Positions 24,383 through 32,738 of a stretch of DNA of 64,000 nt are shown one piece after another. The stretch is from Emcibacteraceae bacterium. Lineage in GTDB: Bacteria > Pseudomonadota > Alphaproteobacteria > Sphingomonadales > Emcibacteraceae. The translations under genes were made by a program, and so were the position numbers. The notes under the pieces were generated by a model. The model did no database searches. It was not told the origin of the DNA and saw only the letters and a list, made by a program, of their open reading frames with translations. How positions within the stretch are numbered: position 1 is the first letter of the stretch; each line of letters opens with the position of its first letter. The stretch lies in NCBI GenBank assembly GCA_021774795.1, contig JAJFIR010000009.1:1-64000 (forward strand), in the 5' to 3' direction.

Positions 24383-25390
24383 ATGATTATTAAGGCAGCG
24401 GTTAACGGACTTGGCACTGTCAATACGAACTTGATGAGCATAATCGAAGAAAAGAAATATATTCTTCGCCGTGATTACGATATCGAATTTAAATTTGTGT
24501 GCATCGCTGACAGCAGTGGTATTGCATTGAATAATCATGGGTTTAATCCGACCGAGGTTGCTTTGCGCAAGGAAGACGGCGAAAAAGCAAGGAACTTTGT
24601 TGGCTATAAGCCGGATATGTCGATGTCGGATGCTTTAGAAAAGATTGAATGTGACCTTGTGTTTGAAGGATCGCCAGTTGACCATAAGACGGGCGGTGAA
24701 GCATTGGATATTGTGAAGGCTGCTTTAAAAAATGGCATATCCGTTGTCTTGGCAAATAAAGGCCCGGTTGTTTGCGCTCACGGCGAACTTCATAAACTTG
24801 CTGCTGAAAATAATGCACAAATAAAATATAGTGCAACAGTTTGTGGTGGTCTTCCGGTTTTAAATATTGGCGAACGTGATATGATTGCAGGGGACATACA
24901 TAAAATTCGCGGTGTATTTAACGGCACCAGTAATTTTATATTCGCCGCAATGATCAGAGGTCAAAAATTTGATGATGCCCTTAAAGTGGCGCAGGATGTT
25001 GGTGCCGCAGAAGCTGACCCTTCACTGGATATTGACGGGTGGGACACGGCTTTTAAGCTTTTGATTATCGTCAACAGCGTTTTGAAGGCAGATATATCAC
25101 TTGACGATATAGAAGTTGAGGGGATAAGCACCATTACGCCGGAACTTCTTAGAGAAGAGTATGAAGCGGGACACACGGTAAAATTGGTAGCAACAGCCCA
25201 AAATGGCGTCTATACTGTAAAACCGACAGTGCTTGCCAGGGAAGGTTTTCTTGGTTCTTGTGACGGGTGGGAAATGGGCGTTGAAATCCACAGTGATATT
25301 TATGGCATCAGTTATCATAAATTATACGAAAAAGAACCCATTCCAACAGCCGCATCAATGATGCGTGATGCGGTGAATATATTTAGTTAG
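24383..25390 (+). CDS. Homoserine dehydrogenase-like oxidoreductase
   Basis: 335 residues. NAD(P)-binding Rossmann start VNGLGTVNTNLM, the LANKGPVV loop, the family signature GVFNGTSNFIF near 180, and the catalytic Asp/Lys segment DIDGWDTAFKLLI near 215. There is no ACT domain. It converts aspartate semialdehyde to homoserine or does the reverse or a related oxidation. Being fused to an operon of three amino-acid exporters under a LysR regulator, it probably handles a homoserine-like compound; a catabolic role is possible. Confidence 0.85.
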   Translation: MIIKAAVNGLGTVNTNLMSIIEEKKYILRRDYDIEFKFVCIADSSGIALNNHGFNPTEVALRKEDGEKARNFVGYKPDMSMSDALEKIECDLVFEGSPVDHKTGGEALDIVKAALKNGISVVLANKGPVVCAHGELHKLAAENNAQIKYSATVCGGLPVLNIGERDMIAGDIHKIRGVFNGTSNFIFAAMIRGQKFDDALKVAQDVGAAEADPSLDIDGWDTAFKLLIIVNSVLKADISLDDIEVEGISTITPELLREEYEAGHTVKLVATAQNGVYTVKPTVLAREGFLGSCDGWEMGVEIHSDIYGISYHKLYEKEPIPTAASMMRDAVNIFS

Positions 25391-25473
25391 TTTACCTGCT
25401 ATTTTTAACTATCATTTACTTTAAATTTATATTTTTCCTTTATTAAACAGTCCATATTAATGGAGAAGATGAA

Positions 25474-26133
25474 TTGTTAAACGGAAGTTATAGGGGGACG
25501 AACAGAGAGCCTGCAACAGACGCACAAATAATAGCGCTTTGTGAGCTCCTATGGGCGGACGAAAATCTTCATCAGGCGTTTAACCGTGTCGGTGTCAGCG
25601 GATATTTCGATATGGACGAATATATGAGCGTCCATAATATGATAACCGAATATTGGCAGGCATCGGGTGGGGATGTATATCTTGGTGACTTGTTCCTGGC
25701 CGAAGCAATTGTGCGCCATTTTGCCGATGACATATTTCCGGATTTAGACAGTAAAGAAACACATAATTTTATAAGAAAGCATCGTCCACAGCGCCATGAT
25801 GACGGTAGTCTAATGCAAGCGATCCCGGCAACGGTTGATGAAGTGCTTGAGCTTATTCTTGATTTAAAATCAATGGTAGGTGTTAAAGAATTTTGTGATC
25901 AGTCGAAAGTTGCCTATGAAAACGGAGACCGTGATAAAATAGAAGAAATTCAATCAAAAGAACAATATCTTGCCGAAAGATATCGCCGCAAAAAAGGCTA
26001 TATGGATAAAATGGGTTATACCGAAGCCTTTAGTGTGCTTCGCGATCTCCTTTGCGGCGAGTATAAACAAGAACTGGATTCACAACGTCTCAAGTCCCGC
26101 ATTGAGCAAGGATTGCAGTTCTGGAATTATTGA
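25474..26133 (+). CDS. Hypothetical soluble protein (219 aa)
   Basis: 219 residues, TTG start with GGAG about 8 nt upstream. Helical throughout, Glu/Asp/Lys rich: GYFDMDEYMSVHNMITEY, DLFLAEAIVRHFADDIFPD, a HRPQRHDDGSLMQAIPATVDEV segment and a coiled KSKEQYLAERYRRKKGYMDK. No family recognised. Its stop slightly overlaps the reconstructed end of the convergent Sel1 pseudogene. Confidence 0.55.
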   Translation: MLNGSYRGTNREPATDAQIIALCELLWADENLHQAFNRVGVSGYFDMDEYMSVHNMITEYWQASGGDVYLGDLFLAEAIVRHFADDIFPDLDSKETHNFIRKHRPQRHDDGSLMQAIPATVDEVLELILDLKSMVGVKEFCDQSKVAYENGDRDKIEEIQSKEQYLAERYRRKKGYMDKMGYTEAFSVLRDLLCGEYKQELDSQRLKSRIEQGLQFWNY

Positions 26134-27073
26134 GGTAAAGCCATATTGGATTGGAAGGCTTTATTACTTCGTGCAATTTCGACGAAATACTCTTCGCTTT
26201 TGCCACGATAGAATTTTATTTCTTCTTTCGATACTCTACTTTCCAGGTCATCAATGATATCGATAACAAATTGGTCACCATTTTTTCCAAAATATAATAC
26301 CATAATAGAGCAAGTCCGGGCCTGGATTCAATTCCATCACCTGACATAAGTTTTACGGCAGTTTCTTTTTGTGCTTCTGCTGAACCTGCAAATGATGCAC
26401 GAACGTAATATTCATATGCTTTATCTTCGTCCAAGGGAAGGTGTTCACCAATGTCATGCATTCTGGCTAACATTAATAAAGCATCAGGATGATTGCGTTC
26501 AGAGGCCTTTTTGAGCCAGTAAACGGCTTTTTCCGGGTTGGCATTGATACCATCCTGGAAACCGAGATAGAGATTGCCGAGAAGACCCTGGGCATATAGA
26601 TGTCCTTTTTTTGCGCCATAGGTTAATAGCTCTAATCCTTTATCGATGTCTCTTTCTGTCCCGTTGCCATCAACATATAAATTTCCAAGGCTGACAGCTG
26701 CATTTGCACTTCCAGCAGAAAAAGCAATATTATACCAATGAAATGCCTGCGTATAATTTTGCTCTACTGCTACACCTTTTTCATATTCCCTTCCTAATCT
26801 ATACTGTGCTAACAGAAAATTATGATTGGCCGCTAAAGCTATCCATTTTATTGCTTCTTCAGTGTCCTTATCCGATCCGTATCCTTCTAATCTAGCTAAT
26901 CCGTACATATATTCAGCTTGGGAAAACCCTTTATCTGCTGCACGTTTATACCATTCGACGGACCCGACTTCACTTCTTGGTACTCCGTTCCCAAGGCCAG
27001 TATTTTGTGCAAGTTTCACATGTGCTTCCAGGTGTCCATTATTCGCTGCCTTATAGTACCTATCAGTTGCCAT
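26127..27073 (-). pseudogene. Sel1-repeat gene with 3' frameshift and missing signal peptide
   Basis: The open frame 26216-27073 gives 285 residues of Sel1 repeats (AEYMYGLARLEGYGS, AQYRLGREYEKGVAV, AQGLLGNLYLGFQDG) but ends in an atypical tail MVTNLLSISLMTWKVEYRKKK. Shifting frame at the run of six A in GGAAAAAATGG (about 26283-26293) restores GKNGDQFVIDIIDDLESRV and a Sel1-like end, stopping at 26127. The protein begins mid-repeat (MATDRYYKAANNGHLEA) with no signal peptide or ribosome site, 33 bp after the stop of the next damaged copy and in the same frame. Mutation or sequencing error in the homopolymer cannot be told apart. Confidence 0.65.
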
Positions 27074-27106
27074 ATTCGGGTTTTTTGGAAAACTATAGTA
27101 CCCATA

Positions 27107-28002
27107 TTATAACACGTCACCAATTTCAAACTCTGCATTGGCGCGTTCTTCAACGGTAATTACGCTATCAAGTTCATCGAAGCCTTTTTGTGTATTTTTT
27201 TTACCGGCGAGATAAGCGAGATTCAACCAGATAAATGCTGTGCTGCGATTATAAAGGGAGTTTCTTTGGTTCCGTGTAAATCAGCCAGTGCCATAAATGC
27301 GTCCGAATTTCCGAGATCGGCGGATTGTTTGATCAGGCCGTAGCCTTTATCAAGATCTCTTTCGACACCATTTGCATATATGTAAATATATCCAAGTTGA
27401 AGTAATGCACTTCTATTATATTGCTTTGCACTTTTTTGATACCAATGACGGGCTTTATCCATATCTTGTGGTACTTTCTCACCAAGATTATAAATAGCTC
27501 CGAGATAGTATTGCGCTTCGGAGTAACCACCATCCGCAGCCAATCGCATCCATTTGAGACCTTCAATAAAGTTGAGCTCCAAATCAGAAGATTCAATAAT
27601 ATATGTTAGGGCAAGAGCAAATTGAGAAGGAGGATAACCAAGTTCAGCACCAGCAACATGAAAATTTTTCCCTTTTTCCTTTTCTGTAGGGACACCGTCG
27701 CCTGATAAATAAATTTGCCCCAAAGCATACAAGGCCTTTGGAAAGTTTTGTGCAGCGGATTTTTCGTACCAGGCAATTGCTTCGGGGGTGTTTTTTTCCA
27801 TTCCTTGTGCGAAGAAATATAGAGTGGCTAGATTATATTGGGCTAAAGCATTTCCTTCTTTTGCGTGGGGTAAATACTCCTTGAACGCGGTTTCATAGTC
27901 TTTTTCAGTTAACGCTTTATTAGCTGCATCCATATCAGCGAATGTACTATGAGTGCTGAATAGCAAGAATAATATAAAACAATGAATCGACTTATTTGAC
28001 AA
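27107..28002 (-). pseudogene. Secreted Sel1-repeat gene with C-terminal frameshift
   Basis: The open frame 27223-28002 gives 259 residues: signal peptide (IHCFILFLLFSTHSTFA), then Sel1 repeats (AQYNLATLYFFAQGM, ALYALGQIYLSGDGV, AQYYLGAIYNLGEKV). It stops abruptly after KETPFIIAAQHLSG. A one-base shift at CCCTTTA (about 27257-27263) instead yields LYNRSTAFIWLNLAYLAGKK, the usual Sel1 C-terminal WLNLA motif, running to a stop at 27107. The normal product would be a periplasmic scaffold protein of about 298 residues. Confidence 0.68.
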
Positions 28003-28253
28003 AATGAACTCCGTATAAAAACTTCGTTATATAGTCAAACATAACAATTATAGGTTTTAAATGCAATAAGAATATCTCGCAACTAGCATATAGCGTATCG
28101 GTTTAAATGCTATAAGTTTAGCTTAATACCTAGAGCATTTTATTCAAGAATATTAAAGTAAGCAATGATATACAAATTGGAATTATTCTTAGAATGTCTA
28201 TATTGTAAAGTCGCACATACTTTAATCTTCTTTAACCTAAGTAGAAATTTAAA

Positions 28254-28871
28254 ATGAAGGCACACTTAAATCTATCAGATTATAAACGTATGCCATGGAA
28301 AAATGGCTTAGGCATGACGACGGAACTTGCAATTGAAGAACATGATCCGCAGCGCGATGACAGCCCCTTTGTGTGGCGGATTAGCATCGCCGGCGTTACC
28401 GAAGACGGTCCTTTTTCAATTTTTTCAAATATTGACCGTAATTTGATGTTAATAGACGGAAACGGTATCACGCTTGACGGCGGCACGCACGGTGTGGGAG
28501 TGTTATTTGAAGAATTTCAGGTTTACCGGTTTCCCGGTGATATAGAGTTAAGTGGCAAGCTGGCGGACGGTCCGGTCAAAGATTTTAATCTTATGGTAGA
28601 CCGAAGGTTTGCAAAAGGTGACATATCCGGCTTTTATGTTAATACACCGGAAAGATTAACACTCAAAGCAGATGTGAATTTTATTCATTTGCTGGATGGC
28701 AGTGCCCCGGTGATGCTTGATATGGAAGGTGAACTTATGGTACTTGAGAGTGGAGCAAGTTTGCGGGTAGAAAATATCAAGCAAAGTGTAGTTATTTTAC
28801 CGATGGAAAGTAATCAGGAAGTTTCAAAGATCGTTTTTATTACGATCGATTTATTAGATAGGGAAGCATGA
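28254..28871 (+). CDS. HutD/Ves family protein
   Basis: 205 residues, the family's normal size. Starts LNLSDYKRMPWKNGLGMTTELA, the HutD signature, then FVWRISIAGVTEDGPFS, RNLMLIDGNGITL and FNLMVDRR. A cupin-like double-stranded beta-helix protein encoded with histidine-utilisation genes elsewhere; thought to bind a histidine-pathway compound, but its activity is not established. No other hut genes are here. ATGA overlap with the hydrolase gene downstream. Confidence 0.88.
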   Translation: MKAHLNLSDYKRMPWKNGLGMTTELAIEEHDPQRDDSPFVWRISIAGVTEDGPFSIFSNIDRNLMLIDGNGITLDGGTHGVGVLFEEFQVYRFPGDIELSGKLADGPVKDFNLMVDRRFAKGDISGFYVNTPERLTLKADVNFIHLLDGSAPVMLDMEGELMVLESGASLRVENIKQSVVILPMESNQEVSKIVFITIDLLDREA

Positions 28872-29584
28872 TGAAATATTTGCTAGCAATGGTTATTTTC
28901 ACGGTCAGTTTATTAAACGCCCATTCAGAGGAATTCACACTTAATACTGAAGACGGCTTCGCGCTAGCAGCTACGCTTTTGACGCCAGCGGATAAAGGAC
29001 CAAACCCGGCAGTGATACTCATCCACCAAGGAGGGTCAAACCGCAGCGAGTGGTTGTTTTTTCATGAACAACTTCTTTCGCAAGATTATGTGATTTTGTC
29101 ATACGATATAAGAGGGATGGGGGCATCACCAAAAGAAAGTAACGCTGGAAAAACGGTTGATAATATTTATAATGCACCAGATCAGGCGACACTGGATTTA
29201 AAAGCGGCGATAACGTTACTTGAAGCCAGAGAAGACGTAGATAAAAACCGGATAGCGATTATTGGTGCCTCGGTTGGCGGAAATCTTGCTGTTGTGGGCG
29301 CGGGTATCATGAATATTAAAACGGCGGTTGCCATGTCCGGCAAAACAGATGCCGTTTTAAACTTGGCAGGTGATAAAAATATGCCGCTTCATTCAACATA
29401 TTATATTTCATCGATGGAAAGTAACGGTGAGCGCACCGGATGGGCGAGGGAAATGTATGATATGACGGAAGGACGCCGTAAAATATCGATCATTGATGAT
29501 TCAATGGGGCATGGAGTTAGTATTTTCAAGGACGCGCCCGAACTTAAAGATAAAATTATCCAGTGGCTTAAAGAGACACTTTAA
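28868..29584 (+). CDS. Secreted alpha/beta hydrolase (dienelactone-hydrolase-like)
   Basis: 238 residues with a signal peptide (YLLAMVIFTVSLLNAHS). Alpha/beta-hydrolase core: PAVILIHQGGSNRSEW (oxyanion region), YDIRGMGAS, nucleophile elbow GASVGG with Ser near 135, and late His in GHGVSIF. Overlaps HutD by 4 bp, so the two are coupled. Probably periplasmic; substrate unknown. Confidence 0.85.
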   Translation: MMKYLLAMVIFTVSLLNAHSEEFTLNTEDGFALAATLLTPADKGPNPAVILIHQGGSNRSEWLFFHEQLLSQDYVILSYDIRGMGASPKESNAGKTVDNIYNAPDQATLDLKAAITLLEAREDVDKNRIAIIGASVGGNLAVVGAGIMNIKTAVAMSGKTDAVLNLAGDKNMPLHSTYYISSMESNGERTGWAREMYDMTEGRRKISIIDDSMGHGVSIFKDAPELKDKIIQWLKETL

Positions 29585-29586
29585 TA

Positions 29587-30057
29587 TTACTGTGTTTCGT
29601 CAGGGGTTTGATCTTGACCGCTGAAGGCGACTATCGCCGCCAAACCTGCGATTATTCCAAGGCCAATGAATATTTCCTCTGTTGAAGCACCTCCGTCTGG
29701 ACCCAAATATAACCCTGCATGATTTATTCCGGCAATTGATTGCCCTGCGAGGCTTAATTTATGATTTCTTGTCGATGAAAAGCGGATATCAATAAGCGAT
29801 GCTTTTATATCCTGTTGCCGCAGAGGAAATCCATCAGTAGTGCTTAGTGTTCGCTTGAAGTTGAATGAATAGCCGAAATTAATAGCCCGGTTTGATTTTT
29901 TTACATTTGATGGCGCAAATGGAATTTTTAAATAAATACTATGTTCGAGGCGATCATTATGGTCATCGAATGCATAATCATTTGCGACGGCGATATTTTG
30001 GCTTAACCCTGTAATCGACGCGGCAAGTGCAGCGCATAAGGCACGCGATATTTTCAT
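29587..30057 (-). CDS. Secreted hypothetical protein with C-terminal membrane helix
   Basis: 156 residues. Signal peptide about 1-25 (LCAALAASITGLSQNIAVA). The middle region has beta-strand-like segments (YLKIPFAPSNVKKSN, INFGYSFNFKRTL). Near the C-terminus is a Gly-rich TM segment (IFIGLGIIAGLAAIVAF), then an acidic tail. No family recognised. Convergent with the hydrolase and 23 bp downstream of the HD-protein cluster, possibly in the same unit. Confidence 0.55.
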   Translation of the reverse strand: MKISRALCAALAASITGLSQNIAVANDYAFDDHNDRLEHSIYLKIPFAPSNVKKSNRAINFGYSFNFKRTLSTTDGFPLRQQDIKASLIDIRFSSTRNHKLSLAGQSIAGINHAGLYLGPDGGASTEEIFIGLGIIAGLAAIVAFSGQDQTPDETQ

Positions 30058-30080
30058 TAGATGTTACCCTTTTTTCTTAA

Positions 30081-30914
30081 CTATAAGAAATTATTTGGGA
30101 AAATCATAGTACGCCACATATGGGAAGACGGGCTATTATCATAACCGAGACCTTCTTCCGGTTCGTGGAAGTTACGGCCGATGATATCAACATAGTCATC
30201 CATAGAAACGGTGACATTTGGATCAAAGCTGTAAACATCATTGATACAAATTTGACGGGCTGTCATATACCATTTGTGATTGCGGGCATATTCGGCGTCC
30301 TTAAAAATATATGGTTCCGGTTTAAAATCTTCGCCGAAATAACGAATATACGCTTCCGGATAGGGATAGCCGACTTCTTCATCAGGAATGAAGCGCAGCG
30401 ATTGGTGATATTTGATGGCCCAGCTTACTTCTTCATCCACATAAGGTGCGACAAGTTGTGAGCCATAATAACCGTGATCACCGCTTATAAAGCCGGATAC
30501 GCTGATATCATGAAGTAAACATGCGAATACCGTTTTTTCGGGAAGGCCGTTTATTTTCGCCAGGCGGGCACTTTGAAGTAGATGACTTGAATGGCCGATA
30601 CGTTTATCAAAAAATTCGAGCAAACTGGGTTTATCAGACATGCGTGGCAGGCGATTATCATGACCCATATGGAAAAATTCACCAGGTTGTTTTTTGGGAA
30701 TATCCATTTCGTCTTTACCATATGTTCTAAAAACGCGGGCAGGGGCAATATAACCGTTTGGCTTCACATCTGCGTCAGCTGAGGACATGTTGCCCTGTTT
30801 TTCTTCAAGCTCCTTACCCATGGCAAACTCGAGAGCGTCCGCTTTTTGGTTCGCGTCCATTGAAGCGAGCGCAGCCGCACCACCAACGGATGCTATAAAT
30901 GTTCTTCTGTCCAT
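30081..30914 (-). CDS. Tat-exported HD-domain protein, copy 3
   Basis: 277 residues. Twin-arginine signal MDRRTFIASVGGAAAL, then a helical HD-type metal domain: GHSSHLLQSARL, ACLLHDIS, DHGYYGSQLVAPYVDEEV, AIKYHQSLRF. The spaced His/HD/His/His residues resemble the mixed-valent di-iron oxygenase branch (PhnZ/MIOX type) more than classical phosphodiesterases. The C-terminus has ARQICINDVYSFDPNV and HMWRT. Nearly identical core to the two genes upstream, from which it is 9 bp apart. Exported to the periplasm if the Tat signal works. Substrate unknown. Confidence 0.75.
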   Translation of the reverse strand: MDRRTFIASVGGAAALASMDANQKADALEFAMGKELEEKQGNMSSADADVKPNGYIAPARVFRTYGKDEMDIPKKQPGEFFHMGHDNRLPRMSDKPSLLEFFDKRIGHSSHLLQSARLAKINGLPEKTVFACLLHDISVSGFISGDHGYYGSQLVAPYVDEEVSWAIKYHQSLRFIPDEEVGYPYPEAYIRYFGEDFKPEPYIFKDAEYARNHKWYMTARQICINDVYSFDPNVTVSMDDYVDIIGRNFHEPEEGLGYDNSPSSHMWRTMIFPNNFL

Positions 30915-30923
30915 AATATGCTC

Positions 30924-31706
30924 CTACAAGAAATTGTTTGGGTGGTTCATCGTGCGCCACATATGAGCACAAGGACTATTATCAAAACCCAGACCTTCTT
31001 CCGGGTCGCTCCAGTTTCGGCCAATGATATCATGAAAATCTTCGAGATCCACCTGGACGTTTGGATCGAAACTGTAAACATCGTTGATGCAAATTTGCCT
31101 TGCTGACATATACCATTTGTGATTACGGGCATATTCGGCATGACGATAAATATAGGGTTCCGGTTTAAAATCTTCGCCGAAATACCGGATATATGCTTCG
31201 GGATAGGGATAGCCGATATCTTCGTCAGGAATGAACCGTAGAGATTGATGATATTTAATGGCCCAGCTTACTTCTTCGTCCACATAGGGAGCGACCAGCT
31301 GCGATCCATAATAGCCATGATCGGTTTTTATAAAGGCACCGTTACTGATATCATGAAGCAGGCAGGCAAGAATAATTGGCTCCGGCAGGCCATTTATTCT
31401 TGCAAGACGGGCACTTTGCAGTAAATGGCTTGAATGTCCTATGCGCTTATCGAAATATTCAAGCAGCGTCGGCTTTTCCGACATTTTTGGAAGACGGTCA
31501 TCATGCCCCATATGGTAAACTTGATTATCTTTTCTTCGGGGATTTTGATAACTTTTACCGTAAGTGGTTGCGATAGGGGGCTTCATAATAACTTTTTCAA
31601 GTTCCTGGCCCATAGCATGTTCAAGTGCATCGGCCTTTTGATTGGCATCCATTGTAGCGAGTGCCGCTGCACCACCAACAGAGGCGATGAAGGTTCTTCT
31701 ATCCAT
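30924..31706 (-). CDS. Tat-exported HD-domain protein, copy 2
   Basis: 260 residues with the same Tat signal and metal-binding framework as its neighbours; the linker after the signal differs (MKPPIATTYGKSYQNPRRKD). Conserved GHSSHLLQSA, ACLLHDIS, DHGYYGSQLVAPYVDEEV and KYHQSLRFIPDED. Tandem duplication with 30081-30914 (9 bp apart) and 31878-32669 (171 bp apart). Confidence 0.75.
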   Translation of the reverse strand: MDRRTFIASVGGAAALATMDANQKADALEHAMGQELEKVIMKPPIATTYGKSYQNPRRKDNQVYHMGHDDRLPKMSEKPTLLEYFDKRIGHSSHLLQSARLARINGLPEPIILACLLHDISNGAFIKTDHGYYGSQLVAPYVDEEVSWAIKYHQSLRFIPDEDIGYPYPEAYIRYFGEDFKPEPYIYRHAEYARNHKWYMSARQICINDVYSFDPNVQVDLEDFHDIIGRNWSDPEEGLGFDNSPCAHMWRTMNHPNNFL

Positions 31707-31877
31707 ATTTAGCTCCCGTATTTTTGCTTAATTTGCCTAATTTCATTCATTATTATGATAGCGAATATGATACATTATTACAATAATCGCTATAAATCAA
31801 TATTTGAACACAAATATATGTCTCCGCTAACTCTGCGGATTTTTTACCTGAAACTTACCCTGATTATTGTTGTCGGT

Positions 31878-32669
31878 TTATAAGCTGTTATTTGGCATGC
31901 TCATTGTGCGCCACATATGGGCGGATGGACTATTGTCAAAGCCGAGACCTTCTTCCGGGTCGCGCCAATGGCGACCGATAATATCATGAAAATCTTCCAA
32001 ATTAACTTCGACATTTGGATCAAAACTGTAAACATCATTGATGCAAATCTGCCTTGCTGACATGTACCATTTATGATTACGGGCATATTCACCATCAGTA
32101 AAAATATATGGCTCCGGCACATAATCTTCGCCAAACATACGGATGTATGCTTCCGGATATGGATAGCCGACATCTTCATCCGGAATAAACCGTAAAGATT
32201 GATGATATTTGATGGCCCAACTTACTTCTTCGTCGACGTACGGGGCGATGAGCTGCGAGCCATAATAACCGTGATCAGAATTTATATATCCAACCACACT
32301 GATGTCATGTAGCAAGCAAGCAAGGACCATATGTTCGGGAAGCCCGTTTATTTTGGCAAGTCTTGCACTTTGTAAAAGATGACTATTATGGCCAATGCGT
32401 TTATCAAAATATTCAAGGAGTGTTGGCTTTTTTGACATTTTTTCCAGACGTGGATCATGTCCCATGTGGCTTAGCTGTCCGGGGATGCGTGGCCCGCGTT
32501 CCCAGCTATTATCAGCACCATATGCACGGCAATAAGCCGATTTTCCAATTCGTTTTGTCTCTAGTTCTTGGCCCATAGCCATTTCAAGGGCATCTGCTTT
32601 TTGATTGCCATCCATAGCAGCAAGCGCACCAGCACCGCCAACAAAGGCAAGAAACTTTCTACGATCCAT
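31878..32669 (-). CDS. Tat-exported HD-domain protein, copy 1
   Basis: 263 residues from ATG 32669; the ATG at 32675 abuts GGGAG and would be less well spaced. Tat signal MDRRKFLAFVGGAGAL, GHNSHLLQSARL, ACLLHDIS, DHGYYGSQLIAPYVDEEV and KYHQSLRFIPDEDVG. Farthest upstream of the three copies, so probably first in the transcript. The copies are diverged mainly in the linker, suggesting related but distinct substrates or simple dosage. Confidence 0.75.
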   Translation of the reverse strand: MDRRKFLAFVGGAGALAAMDGNQKADALEMAMGQELETKRIGKSAYCRAYGADNSWERGPRIPGQLSHMGHDPRLEKMSKKPTLLEYFDKRIGHNSHLLQSARLAKINGLPEHMVLACLLHDISVVGYINSDHGYYGSQLIAPYVDEEVSWAIKYHQSLRFIPDEDVGYPYPEAYIRMFGEDYVPEPYIFTDGEYARNHKWYMSARQICINDVYSFDPNVEVNLEDFHDIIGRHWRDPEEGLGFDNSPSAHMWRTMSMPNNSL

Positions 32670-32738
32670 GATCATCTCCCATATTTTGTGATAGGTTATC
32701 TAATCATATATATGGCTGTGTTGTCAATGAAACTGCGG

